Assembly (NCBI GenBank): GCA_003255065.1
Contig: QAOA01000393.1
Span: 1,059,493 to 1,123,492 of the forward strand
Reading direction: 5' to 3'
From: Cercis canadensis
Lineage: Eukaryota > Streptophyta > Magnoliopsida > Fabales > Fabaceae
Length of the DNA stretch: 64,000 nt
In this document: one piece after another, positions 13,025 to 24,975 of the stretch
Position numbering within the stretch: the first letter of the stretch is position 1
Layout: each line of letters opens with the position of its first letter
Notes under the pieces: model-generated
What the model was told of the DNA's origin: nothing
What the model saw: only the letters and a program-made list of their open reading frames with translations
The model's database searches: none
Translations under genes and position numbers: made by a program

Positions 13025-13952
13025 TCACTTTGATGATGACTCATGAGTACCAGATTCTTTCTTAGGATGAATTGCCTCAACTACGGCCTCTAACTCCTCC
13101 TTCACCCGTTCAAATACATTAGGCGCTTTGACTTGATCAACAGAAGTTTTCTCATCAATGTCATCACTCCTCCCATGTGTTTCTTTGTGATGGCGAGGTG
13201 ATTTTTCTTGGTGAAGTACTGCCTCAATCTCCTCCTTAACTCGCTCAAGTATATTTGGAGCCTTCACATCCTTTTCTTTCTCTATGCAGAGTAAAATGGT
13301 GTTCATATTAGAGTAAGAAAATCAAATGAAATTCATTTGCCATTATTTAAACAGTACAGGAGTTGGTCCATATAAAAGAAGAAGCTTGAGCAAATAATCA
13401 TGCCATGTTCTATTCATACATAAGATGGATAAAATATAGATAACCTTTATCAAAATGAAGGAATCACAAATAAATAGCTTGATCAGCCAAACAATCAATA
13501 CAGGATAAATCTCAATCCCAATAAACAAGTAATGAAAAGAACAGTAAATAAGCATAAAGATAATCGCTTTGCACCAAAAAGAAAAATCATACAAATATTA
13601 AGAGTGGGAAAAGAGTAAAAAGTCCACAGAATTCGAATACAAAGAATGGGGCATTCGCCGTAAATGGATATATCTAATCAGTTTCTCCAAAAAATTTCCT
13701 TTTCCAGCATTTATATGAAGACCTTGTGAACACCAAAACCCACTAAAAATATCAAATCTTTAATAGATCAATGAAAAAACTTTGAAAGTACATTCAATAA
13801 AATCATATAAATCAATGGGTAAAAGCAAAGATTTTCCATTCAAACACAAATACATATTGTGAAATATAAGAATTCTGAAAGAAAGCATATAAAGATGAAA
13901 TTTTCACGCTACCTGGATGAGAATCTTTTTTCTTTGGTTCAGTTTCCGCCAT
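13025..13952 (-). CDS. Small two-repeat plant protein, function unknown
   Basis: I do not recognise a function. Two exons (5' to 3': 13913-13952 and 13025-13281) join at GT/AG and give 98 codons plus TGA, starting MAETEPKKKDSHPEKEKDVK. The protein is hydrophilic and highly charged, with no signal peptide or membrane segment. It holds two copies of a short motif: KAPNILERVKEEIEAV and, about 50 residues later, KAPNVFERVKEELEAVVEAI. Both are amphipathic helices in appearance. A linker rich in His, Lys and Asp joins them (SPRHHKETHGRSDDIDEKT). The repeat, the conserved-looking linker and clean splice sites argue for a real gene. The upstream 150 bases hold GGCCCA/GGGCC boxes (near 14128 and 14146), common in promoters of broadly expressed plant genes. 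Confidence 0.8.
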
Positions 13953-16900
13953 TGAAATTCTACGATAGACTCCGTCAACGTATGATTTTCTATTTCACCA
14001 CTTTCAGAGATTCTCAAGTGGCTTAGGCGCCTTTTCTCTGGAAAAGGAAAAACAAAAAATAAAACAAAAGCAAAAAGAAAAGACGAAGGAAAATGGCATT
14101 GGTTTTTGGGTCTAAAGAATTTAAGTGGGCCTGTCAGATATGGGCCGAAATTCCTCGGACCCTTTAGGTTTGCGGTCTAATATTATAGTTTGGGTAAACC
14201 AGCCCAAAATCTGAGTTATTGGACTTGAAGCAGTTGATTAAGCAGTCCACAAGCCCTGCAAGGAATATGGTTATTTGAGGTTTTTTTTCTTTTTTCTTTT
14301 AATTCAGAAATCATGGTTTAACCTCAACTTTTTTATGGAGTGAGACTTACTAAACTTGGGGTAAGTTATTCATACTCCAAGTGTCTCGTTGTCAAAACAT
14401 TCACAGTTATAGCTTTTGTGCGATAGAGTATTTTGAGACATTTATTTTGTTAATGAGAGATTTCGAACACAAAATTTTTTTATTGCGATAAGAGTTTTGT
14501 AATTAATTGATCTATAGCTCACTTGAATATTTGAGATTGGTTTAATGGGAGAAAACCCATTGAATCTCCATGGTGTCTCGTCCTTGAAGACAAACTTCTT
14601 AAGGAGGATTAGGGTTTTCTTCTCGTGTGACTCACAAGACAGTGGTAGTATGCCCTATAGTTATGAAAGATGTTTTATGCCATAGTAAGCTGGGTTCACG
14701 TGGGCGAAAGCAAAACCAACCCACAAGCCCCTGTTTTTGGTATGTAATGAGATTCATTCAAAGGAGCCGAAAGCCAAGGAAGCCCTTGTTCTTTTTCAAT
14801 AACAAAAATATCGCAATTTTTATTTGTTTTTTATCCTCTACATGCTAGTATACCACGTCATAACGCGTGATTTAGACTGTTCCACGAGAAATTGATGATT
14901 CACGACAGTGGTCCATCAGAAATCGGGCGGAACGGTGCAGCCAAATTGTGGTCGGAGTCACACCATTCATAGTTCGACATTTCGTATGAGAAAATTAAAC
15001 CGGAGAGTTCACTTCATACAGTCCTCAACCGTGTTGAAAACTTGATAAGAAAAAATTGGTCTATTTTTCAATTTCAGCATCATGTGTTCAGAAAAATTGA
15101 CAATTCTAAGTTAAAAACGACGTGTCCAATGTGAGAAAACGACGTCTTGATGCTTTGACACAGTACCTATTCACTGTGAGTGTTTTTTGGTTTTTGTTGT
15201 CTTATTCAAGTGCTTTTATTACTGTTATTCTAAAGCTTGTATCAAATTTGTCATATATAGAGATTAAGTGTAATAAGATTATGCAAATTTGTCTGTTATT
15301 ATAGCAATTAAACAAACATGAGTTGGTGAAGTTTTGATCGTAATATAGTATTACTATTACTAGAAGAATTGATTCAATTTCTATTTTGAATATCAATAAA
15401 AAAAATTTGTCACCCTAGATTAACTAAAATACTATTTTATGAGCATTTTAAAAATTTTAGATCACACAAATTTGTCATAAATGATTCGTGTGCTCATTAA
15501 ATCTTTTAGATATCTAATGGAGCAGAATTTAGAATATCACAATAGTAATTCTAAAAACAAAATCTGTAAATTTTTTAATATTAAACCTAATCTTTTAAGA
15601 GTTTTAGATCAGTAGTTCGTACAATATTGATCTCTTTATTCTCTTTTCTTATTAAAAATAAAAACTAATCTTTTGAAAAAAAATTCACTTTATGCATTAA
15701 TCCAAACTTGATCTCCATGATAATTGATTAACAACCATACAATCACTTTTTACTTTATTCTTAATTAAAATCAAAGGTTTTTTTTTTAGGAGGTTTCTTA
15801 AATATTTTTAGTATTTATGTCATACTACATAGGAATAACCAATAAATGAATGACATGTATACAAATTAACTGTTTTTAAGTTTATTTAAAAAATTAAATA
15901 AATTATATTTTATATATAATAAAATATAAAAATTATGTATGCATGCCACGTCAGTGTAGTATGACATATTTACGTAGTATTATAAAATCCCCTTTTTTTT
16001 TTTATTACATGACAACAAAAAAATTTAAATTCCTAATTTCCTGTATACTATCAAAACCCTAACCACTAGACTACATTTAATAGCTTCAAAATCAAAAACT
16101 TTAATCAAAACTCAAAAGCTATTTTGCTCCCATTAAACACCACATTAGTCGATCACTTGCATATCTAATGTCGTAGAACTCGGAATATCACAACGAAAAG
16201 TGAGTTATAGAAAAAGGTTGATTTGATTGATATAAATTTTGATACAAAACCTGATTTACATGACAACTAAACGCTGCATAATCACTTTTTGCTTTATTCA
16301 CATAATCAAACTTTTTTATTAAGCAGAAGTTATTTTGCTCCTACCAAACACAACGTTAGTAAAAACTGCAATTAGTAAGAAAAATGGTTAACACACCAGT
16401 TACTTTCCCACAACACTGCACCATTTGAGTTGAGTTAAATCTAAACCATTTAATAAAAGGCTAAAAGTGAGGATTTAACCAAGTAATGCTAGTTACATAT
16501 TAGCAATTGTCACATTATTTAACGTTATGCACACACGATTCCGTACAAAAAGAACAAAATCGAAGCAAAAAGCTTTTCGACGCGTAATTGAAGTTAGCTC
16601 AATGGTCGCCCGTTCCATTTCTTACTCATTCTTGTGATCTTTTTCTTTCGATCTTCTATTGAATTTCATAAAAGCGCATACTCCTAAATCGACCTGTTTC
16701 TCTGTTTGTAAAACAGAGTTTGAAGATTTTGACTAATTCACTCTTTTTCTCACACCAACGCGTACCCTTTTCACATCCTCATCATCATGCTTTCTGATTC
16801 TCCAGGAGTGTTGTAAATCCATAAATATATTCTATTTATGTGAACATTTGAACTCTTCCATTCAAACCCCTCGTGGGTTCTTCAAGTCGCACCATTCTCC

Positions 16901-17092
16901 ATTTTTTCTATTCAACGTAACCCGGTTTGTGGGACTTGCAAGTCACCCAAGTTTTCTCTTTTTCTATTCAAACTATTGCTATCTAAAATTCCACGAATTA
17001 TCTCCTTTTTCTGCATTCTTTTTTTTCTTACGTATTTGAAGGTAGCAAATGGAGTAAAGTTCGAACCTTTCTTGTTTTCCAAACTCGTGCAC
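13953..17092. other. Intergenic region between the small two-repeat gene and IQM
   Basis: The first 200 bases hold GGCCCA-type boxes on the promoter side of the small minus-strand gene. The rest is AT-rich with no supported coding exon. A short inverted-repeat element occupies 15789-15992. Near 15117 and 15139 there are two ACGACGT motifs with no assigned role. Confidence 0.6.
15789..15992. mobile_element. MITE-like inverted-repeat element, about 200 bp
   Basis: The left arm (about 15789-15830, containing TAGTATTTATGTCATACTAC) and the right arm (about 15953-15992, containing GTAGTATGACATATTTACGT) are inverted, imperfect copies of each other over about 40 bases. They are separated by AT-rich DNA without coding potential. 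This is the structure of a small non-autonomous element. I could not define a target-site duplication, so the exact ends are uncertain. Confidence 0.55.
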
Positions 17093-17100
17093 TATAAAAG
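17093..17100 (+). promoter_or_regulatory. TATA box of the IQM gene (putative)
   Basis: TATAAAAG lies at 17093-17100. Transcription would begin near 17125. The coding start is at 17780, after an acceptor at 17767-17769, so a 5' UTR intron of about 0.6 kb is likely. Candidate donors are the GTGAT sites near 17135 and 17190. Confidence 0.5.
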
Positions 17101-17779
17101 AGGAGGGAAGTGCTCATTTCATAGACTAAACTCAGGTGATATCTTTACATAGAGAGAAGAATTCTGAAGAAGCTCACGTTGTACTTTCAGGTGATTTCCT
17201 TTTCCCCTTCCTTCTGCTTCTTCAATTTCCAGTGCTTTGTTTGTTTATGGCTATGGTTATGTGGTTGTTGCCTTAGTGTCATTACAATTGGAATGGCAAT
17301 GCCTTCAAGGTTGATGCTTCTACTGATTTTTTTTTATTTGAAATGTAAAGGATATAAGTTTTAGAGCTCATAATTAAAACTTAGGCAAGTTTCTGAGATT
17401 TTCATATGCATTAGTCCTTACTTGAATGAGCTTGAATTTCAGTTTGGTGTTAAGGATATCAATTCTGCATGTTGCTTTTCTTTTATTAATTATTTAGTAG
17501 GATTACTTTTGAAAGATGATCGTTTATCAGAATTCAGATTGAATAACAAGACTCAAATTGTGTGGTGAATATATACAAATTGGTGGAATATCATTGAAAT
17601 TTTTAATGATTGACTGGGTCTTCTTGGATTTTTCTTTGTACCCTTTACTGGGAAGTGAATGGGATTTTGTTCTTAGAATTGCATGCTCATGATTTGACAT
17701 TTCTGCAAGTTTCATGTATATGCTCTGATATGCTGTCTTCTTTGAGTGCAGTGTTTCTTAATTTTGCAGAGAAACGGAA

Positions 17780-20634
17780 ATGCTAGCGATAAGACCTGTC
17801 GACTTTGAGTCCAAGGAAGGAGAGATTACATTGAGAACAATCAGCTCTAAGAAGGGTAACTTCAATGACTCCAATAAGCCTGATGAATTAGATGAGGTTA
17901 TTACTGAAGAATCACAATGCCGAAAGAGAAGGAAGGTGGGAAAGCTGAAGCTCCAAACCAATCTTTCATTCAAATATCTAGTTTCAGAGAATTCTGGTTT
18001 GAAAGAGAAAGTTAAAGACTTGTTCAATGAACAAAGCCCCACAATTTTGTTGCCAAAGCCAGAAATTTGGTTGACTCCAAAGTCCATTAGCGAGCTTGAT
18101 GTAGCTGCAATAAAGCTGCAGAAAGTTTACAAGAGTTACAGAACTAGAAGAAATCTAGCTGATTGTGCAGTTGTGTGTGAGGAGCTATGGTTAGTTCCAT
18201 ATCCAAGTTTATGCTCAATCAGAATTCAGTAATTAGTGGTAACTAAACTTCCCCAAATTACAGTGTTCTTTTAACTGTTTTAGGTGGAAGGCTTTGGACT
18301 TTGCTGCTCTAAACCGGTGCTCTATATCATATTTTGACTCTGATAAATCAGAAACAGCTATTTCAAAGTGGGGACGAGCTAGAAGGATGGCTGCTAAGGT
18401 ACCCTGTCATATCAGACGCTAAAAGCTTTGTAACTTTGACTAGAATATCTTTCTTTGAACGTCACTTGCTTCAATTTTTGTGCCCAGATTGGTCTTCTTT
18501 ATACCATATTCATTGCCTCAATGATATTTGACTTAAAAAATTCTGCTTTCCAATTTTATATTTGACCAGGACCAAATTAAGAGACAAATTCAAAATTTTC
18601 AATCTCTTTCTCCCGACAATTTTCTTTTGGCATTTTGTTGGAATATAATTACCAATCAATATGCTTTTTGCTGTTGGTAGGTGGGAAAAGGTTTGTGCAA
18701 AGATGATAAGGCTCAGAAATTAGCTCTAAGGCACTGGCTTGAGGCTGTAAGTTCTTTTATCTACATTTTGACTTCTACTTAAAATAATATTAACTTAAAG
18801 AACTTGAATAAGAAATAGATTAATTTGGGCTAAGATTTTCCCTTTTTTTTTTTTTTCACAGATTGATCCTCGTCATCGTTATGGGCACAACCTGCACTTC
18901 TACTATAATATCTGGTTTAACAGCCAGAGCTCTCAACCTTTCTTCTACTGGTAAAATAGTAACTGGATATAACATATATTCTTGTATAAGCTAAGAGTGT
19001 GATTAGTTGTGGCGGTGAAAATTCCAAATGCAAATTATTTTACATTTGGTAAAGAAAAAATTAGACATGGTTAAAAATGAGACACACATTATTTTTATTT
19101 TCTACGATTGAAACTCAAAACATTTTCATTTTCACTCGCTTCCCTTTCTCCACTGCTCCAACCAAGCACACCTTAAATGTCTAAGTAAACTTGTTATCTA
19201 TATTTTCTCAATTTGCTTAATTCTATCTTGGTGACTTGAAGGTTGGATGTTGGAGATGGCAAAGAAGTAAATCTTGAGAAATGCCCAAGAAGTGAATTAC
19301 AAAGGCAGTGCATAAAGTACCTTGGACCTGTAAGTCGTTTCACCTCACCAGACTAATATAACGCTTTGAATTTTTTATGAATGCTGTTTTTCAAAGCAAA
19401 TGAGTTTTAAGCTTTTCAAAAGTTTCAGCTTTACATTTTATATTCAGAAAGTTGTTTTTGGTTTATATGGAGATTTTCAACTTTGTTGCTTGCAATTGCA
19501 GAAAGAGAGGGTAGCATATGAGGTCGTTGTTGAGAAAGGAAGACTGGTTTATAGACAAAGCCAGGAGATTGTACACACTGCTGAAGGATCTAAGTGGATT
19601 TTTGTTCTTAGCACATCTAGAACTCTCTACGTTGGGGAGAAGAAGAAAGGCCTTTTTCAACACTCAAGTTTTCTTGCTGGTGGCGCTACAATTGCTTCTG
19701 GAAGATTAATTTCCAACAATGGAGTTCTTGATGTATGCTACATTTTCCATACATTCATATCATTGATAATATTCTGGACACTGTACAAAAGGAGTTACTT
19801 CCTATTAATTGTGTACTTGTTAGACAAAAGGCAAGATTAAAAAAGGAGGTTTCCTCAGGACGAAGAGATAAATGAAGTAAAAAGATTTGAAATAAATCTC
19901 ATTTGCTTTATTTGCATATTGATGTTCATTTACATCTTGTTCAGGCTATATGGCCCTACAGCGGTCATTATCGTCCTACAGAGAAGAATTTTAAGGAATT
20001 CATTGGCTTCTTGGAGGAGCATAATGTAGACTTGACAAATGTCAAGGTAAATTCACTTTAGAACACTTTTTTTAAAATAATGTTATTTACATAACAGTGG
20101 AGTTGTGTAAATAATATTACTCGCTTTTCCATGGCAAAGTTAAATATCCAAGTTACTAAGCACCACAGTTACATGAATCTTATTGTAGTTCATGGTTGCC
20201 TTCTGCAGAAATACCCAGTTGATGATGATGTGCCACCTACTAAATCTGATGATGAGGAGCTACAATCTGAGTCCATAGACCACAATGCCAATGTGGGTTC
20301 CAGAGACTCTGCCACTGCCAATAGTCATGGTAAAGAAAATGTGGGTCACTTTGGAACCAAAGTGGAAGCTTCCCAATTTGAAGAGAGCAAGTCATTGTCA
20401 CATAAATGGACCACAGGAGCTGGTCCACGGATTGGTTGTGTTAGAGAATACCCAACAAAGCTCCAAGTTCAAGCACTTGAACAGCTCCATCTATCACCTA
20501 GGGTCACCCCTGGAAAATTTGCTAGCAAAGCACCAATTCCCTCACCTAGGCCTAGTCCAAAAATCCATTTATCACCAAAGCTTGTGTGTATGAGACTTCC
20601 AAGCCCTAGGGTACAAGTCACTTCTGCAAATTAG
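17780..20634 (+). CDS. IQM: IQ-motif calmodulin-binding protein, IQM family
   Basis: This is a member of the plant IQM family, proteins with a single IQ motif that bind calmodulin; some are tied to stress and hormone responses. Eight coding exons (17780-18189, 18284-18398, 18681-18746, 18862-18950, 19242-19329, 19502-19732, 19945-20046, 20209-20634) give 508 codons plus TAG, within the family's usual length. The IQ motif is near residue 110 ([20 protein letters not shown]). The conserved IQM core follows, with [50 protein letters not shown] and [20 protein letters not shown]. It ends near [21 protein letters not shown]. The C-terminal 140 residues are low-complexity, acidic then Pro/Ser-rich ([12 protein letters not shown]). 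The upstream acceptor places ATG 17780 close to the start of its exon. The frame is intact. I cannot say which paralogue it is. Confidence 0.93.
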
Positions 20635-22570
20635 TTTTTCCACTGTCACCTACCTTTTTAGGGTCTATGCACCTATATGGTTCAAGATTTGAGGCATTTA
20701 GGTGCAATGGCACTCTCTCTCTGCCTTTTAATATGAACCATTGGTGTAAAATATAGGATTAAAAAGACAATAAGCACCTAACCCAAGATTATTTTTTCAT
20801 TTAGTTTTTTCTTGGCCAATTGTTTTGGTCATTCAGCTTCTGCTGAATCATTTTTTTATTCTCCCTCAAATATTGTTCACCCAATTGTTTTTGGGGGTTA
20901 AGTCAATCTTCCATTCTTGTAATAATGCAAATAATATTCATATAAGAGCATTTTTCCATTCTTTCTCTCACTTTTTCTGATGAAGTTTTCCAAGCCACTG
21001 AGCATTCAGTGTAGAGATGAGGTATTGGGTTACGTCAGTACTGTGCAATATGAGTATCACATTCCACATTCAGGTAACATGGACATAACAATTTTGCTGG
21101 GAATCATTTAAAGTCAATACTGTCTCTTTTGAGTAAAAAGCCATATTAAATGAATTAGAAAGCAATATGTGATGCTGTGATTCGTAATAGTAATGTTCCC
21201 AAGATGTTTGATTCGTCAAGGCATCTCAAGTCAAGATTTGGTTTTGGTCAAGAACATAAATGACTCTGAATCTTTAACTAAATTGATCAAACTATCTTAA
21301 AGGTGGCAGTGAATCTAGGAAGTCCTCTTTTTGATAGAAGTCATACTATCCTATTCCTTACTTGAGTGTATATTGACACGACATGGCCCAATGTTTAGAC
21401 TGAAAAATTCTTCCACATAATTTTTGTTTTATCCATTTTTTCAAATCTTATTAAATCAAGCCGAAAGGATTATACCAAAAATAAATAAATTTTAATAGTA
21501 CCTATACTTCCTAAATATCAAATAAGCTATTGGAGGTGTTCAATTACTAATTTAACTATCTATGTAATTGAGTTTTTTTTGGTAAAACTGTATAATTGAC
21601 AATTTACTGTTCAGTCATCAAAAAGTTAATTTTTAGTAAACCAACAATGCTATCCAATCCTTACAAGTAAAACTAGTTATAGTCTTGTGCATTTTGTCCG
21701 CTTTGCACAATTCAAGTCAAACATTGATATATGTTATTATGAAATGTGAGTATTCTATGATGAAATCACAAGTTGTAAGATACAAATTTTTGTTCATGCT
21801 AAAAGATTTTCCTAAGAGTTCTTTGTCTAATAGTTTTGCACTTCATTCATGAATATCATAAATTTTAATTATTTTAGAAAACTCCCTACAACTCCCTCAA
21901 TTTTTTAGGTGAAGAAAGTTTAATAATACAACCAACACCAACTTACAAAGTTTCATGTTCAATTCTGAATTCCCTTCCATATTCGAAGCTAAGCAAGCAA
22001 TTTACTATTTTCTATCTAATGACAAAAATGAGAATATAAAATGTTATTTTCTACTATGCACAGCTTTTTGGGCTTTCATCCAATGACATTTCAGCCCAGC
22101 TTATGGTGTAAGTTGGATCCTGAGTTTTGGCCCATTTAACTGAGAATACATGAGAGGGTCAACGAGGCGGTCATCATGTAGACCCAAAAATAGTAGCCCA
22201 ACTTAGCAGTGGGCTGGGCCTCTGTTAACCTGAAGCAAACGGCACCGTTTTTGGTGGTGAAGGGTCGCATTCATGGCTCCTCAACTGGGAGCGGGACGTG
22301 TGTAAAAGTCATTGTATCCGTTATGGTTTTTAACTTTGTTTATTCGCTTTTTCTTTTTCCAAAATTCAAATTTCAAAACTTGTCTCTGCCTTAATTAAAG
22401 CCCAGAGGCAGAAACTCAACACTACTCTCAGTCTATCTTTTTCTCTCTCACAGTGTCTGACTGCAGTTTCCATACACAATTTCAGAAATCAGCAAAATCT
22501 GATCTACCCAGAACCAAAAAAAAGTTAAAAATCTGTTCTTTTTCTCTGCAAAAACGAGTTCTTTTCTCCA
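20635..22570. other. Intergenic region between IQM and IQD genes
   Basis: The first 300 bases are probably the IQM 3' UTR. The middle is AT-rich with no gene. The last 400 bases look like the IQD promoter: GGGCTGGGCC at about 22211, a palindromic AAACGGCACCGTTT at 22237-22250, and pyrimidine-rich CTCTCTC stretches just before the coding start. Confidence 0.6.
22237..22250. promoter_or_regulatory. Palindromic AAACGG/CCGTTT element upstream of IQD gene
   Basis: AAACGG and its inverse CCGTTT are separated by two bases, about 320 bases upstream of the IQD ATG. AACGG is the core of the mitosis-specific activator element read by three-repeat MYB proteins. A GGGCTGGGCC (site II/TCP-like) box lies 25 bases upstream. 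The regulatory role is inferred from motifs only. Confidence 0.4.
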
Positions 22571-24975
22571 ATGGGTGGTTCAGGGAGGTGGTTAAAATCA
22601 CTAATTTCTCTTAAAAAGCCCCACACAAATGATCAAGTAAGCAACTTTGCTCATTATAGTTCTTGATTTTCCTATTTTGGGTCTTCATTTTTCTCTTTGC
22701 TTTTTGTTAATTTTATTATTTGAATTGTTCTGCTTTTGGGTCTTTCAGGAGAAGGTTGGTGATAAGAGTAAGAAGAAGTGGAGGTTATGGAGGAGCTCTT
22801 CAGAAGGATTTGGATCGTCAATGAAAAGCATGAAGAAGGGGCACGGTGCAGCATCTGAGAGGTCAGATTCCTCGTTTGTGGTGGATGATGCATATACTGC
22901 TGCCATGGCTACTGTTGTTCGAGCTCCACCTAAAGATTTCATGGTGATCAAGCAGGAATGGGCTGCGATCCGCATTCAGGCTGTGTTCCGAGCCTTCTTG
23001 GTAAGTGGGATTCTCCTCTATTTCGAAAATTTCCATATAAGATGCATGCATGTTCCTCTGGTTTTGAAAGCGTACCTAACAGGGAATTGCAAAGGTTTGG
23101 GACTTTGGGACTTTGGGGTCGTTATGAGTTTCTTAACTTGAATCATTTGAAAGTGATACTATATGTTAAACATCTTAAGAAGGAAATCCTATATTAAGCC
23201 TCAGATTTCATACTCTAGCTAGGTATGGGGAAAGGCGAGGCCTTTAAATCACATGAATTTGGATTTGAGGCCGAAATTATTTTCCAAGTTAAATTATGGT
23301 GAAAATCAAGTTTTTTCCCTATGGTTTTTTATAGTAGATTTACCAATAGACCAAGTGGTGCTTTTGTTTTGGGGATTTGAAATGAGTTCAATTAAAGTGA
23401 CAATTCAATCTGTTGGTGCTCCAAAGGCTAGCTTTTGCTATGGGTGGTTGTGTAATTGATGCTTATTAAGAAAATTATGCCCCCTCCCTGAGTTGCATGA
23501 TTTGCTTACTTGGTTTTAGTTATTGGGGTACTGCACTAGAGGGAATATAATCGACAACACTCTACTAGAGTATTAACCATTACAGATTTGAAGCTTTTTA
23601 AAATGCTCTAGCACTGTATATTGTTAATGGCGTTTTATCATAGAAAGATCTTCCATGCCCTTGTTCCTTGTTTTGGGAGAATTTAATTAGTATATTAAGC
23701 ATATGTTTCCTCTGCTTGCCATTGATGCCTTTTTCTATTCTTGTTTATATTGGCCTTACTTCCTTTATACATATTGCAGGCTCGACGAGCTTTGAGGGCC
23801 TTGAGGGCAGTGGTGAGGCTTCAAGCTATATTTCGTGGGCGACAGGTTAGAAAGCAAGCAGCTGTTACTCTAAGGTGCATGCAGGCTCTTGTTAGAGTTC
23901 AGGCACGAATCAGGGCAAGGAATGTGAGGAAGTCTCCAGAAGGGAAAGCCGTGCGGAAATTATTAGATGAGCGGCGCACTCAAACTGATCCTGTTAAGCT
24001 GGCTGAGGTGTCATGAGTTTTTAGGATTAGCGTCAAGAATGTGACATTCTACAATTGTGATACCAAGTTAATAGTTAACAAAATGTTACCATTAAATTGC
24101 AGGAAGGATGGTGTGACATTCCAGGAACCGTAGATGAAGTTAAGGCAAAGCTACAAATGAGGCAAGAAGCAGCCATCAAGAGGGATAGAGCAATGGCATA
24201 CACTTTCTCTCAACAGGTAATGAAGTAGATACAAATGGAAATTGTTACCAGACACATGTAATGTATTCCAATTAACATTTCTTGCTTTCAGCAATCAAGA
24301 CTGTGTAATAGCCCAAATTCAAGAGCCACTAGGCCAATGAGTCCAATCAAACATCGCGGCCTAGACAACAAGAGCTTGGGATGCAGCTTGTTAGAGCGCT
24401 GGATGGCAGCCAAGCCATGGGAAAACAGGTTGATGGAAGGGATGTATCTTGACCCACCAGACATGACTCCAATGTCCAGGAAAAGTGAGGACGTTGTTCT
24501 TCCCTTTCCTTCATATCAAGAACATGGCTTAGTCAAAGCAAGAAAGAACGGCGTGACAACAAGGATTTCAGCTAAATCTCTTACAACCAGTCAATCAACT
24601 CCATCATCTTCTGCCATAAGTTCTGAATGCATGTATGATGATAGCCCTGGATCAACCTCATATACATCTGCATCACCATCTTTACCATCTAGCAGCTTGC
24701 TTGCGGTTGAAACAACAGAGGAAAGGAATTTTCGCACACCAAGCTACATGAATCTGACAGAGTCAACTAAGGCTAAGAAGAGAGCTTGCAGGTGTTCTTC
24801 TCAGAATGCAAAGAAGTTATTAATGGAGGATTGTCTGTCTCATAGTGGAACAACAACATATTTGCATGGGGACACTAGAAGCAGTTCTGGTTCTGATCCT
24901 TCAGTTAATTTATGGAAAGATCATTATGCACGACCTCAACGGGCAAGTTATCAAAAACGATTCTATGGAAGATGA
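22571..24975 (+). CDS. IQD: IQ67-domain (IQD) calmodulin-binding protein
   Basis: IQD proteins are calmodulin-binding scaffolds that sit on microtubules, the plasma membrane or in the nucleus and help set cell shape and division plane. Five exons (22571-22636, 22749-23000, 23780-24007, 24103-24216, 24292-24975) give 447 codons plus TGA. The protein starts [16 protein letters not shown], a basic N-terminus usual for the family. The IQ67 domain lies at about residues 90-155. It has three spaced IQ-like segments ([38 protein letters not shown] and [15 protein letters not shown]), and its phase-0 intron between FL and ARR sits where IQD genes usually have one. Later come [15 protein letters not shown] and a Ser/Thr-rich tail with [17 protein letters not shown], a conserved IQD C-terminal motif. 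All introns are phase 0. It lies about 1.9 kb downstream of the IQM gene on the same strand but belongs to a different family. Confidence 0.95.

Noticed and set aside
17758..18087. Minus-strand frame of 109 codons
   Set aside because: It is the reverse of the first IQM coding exon.
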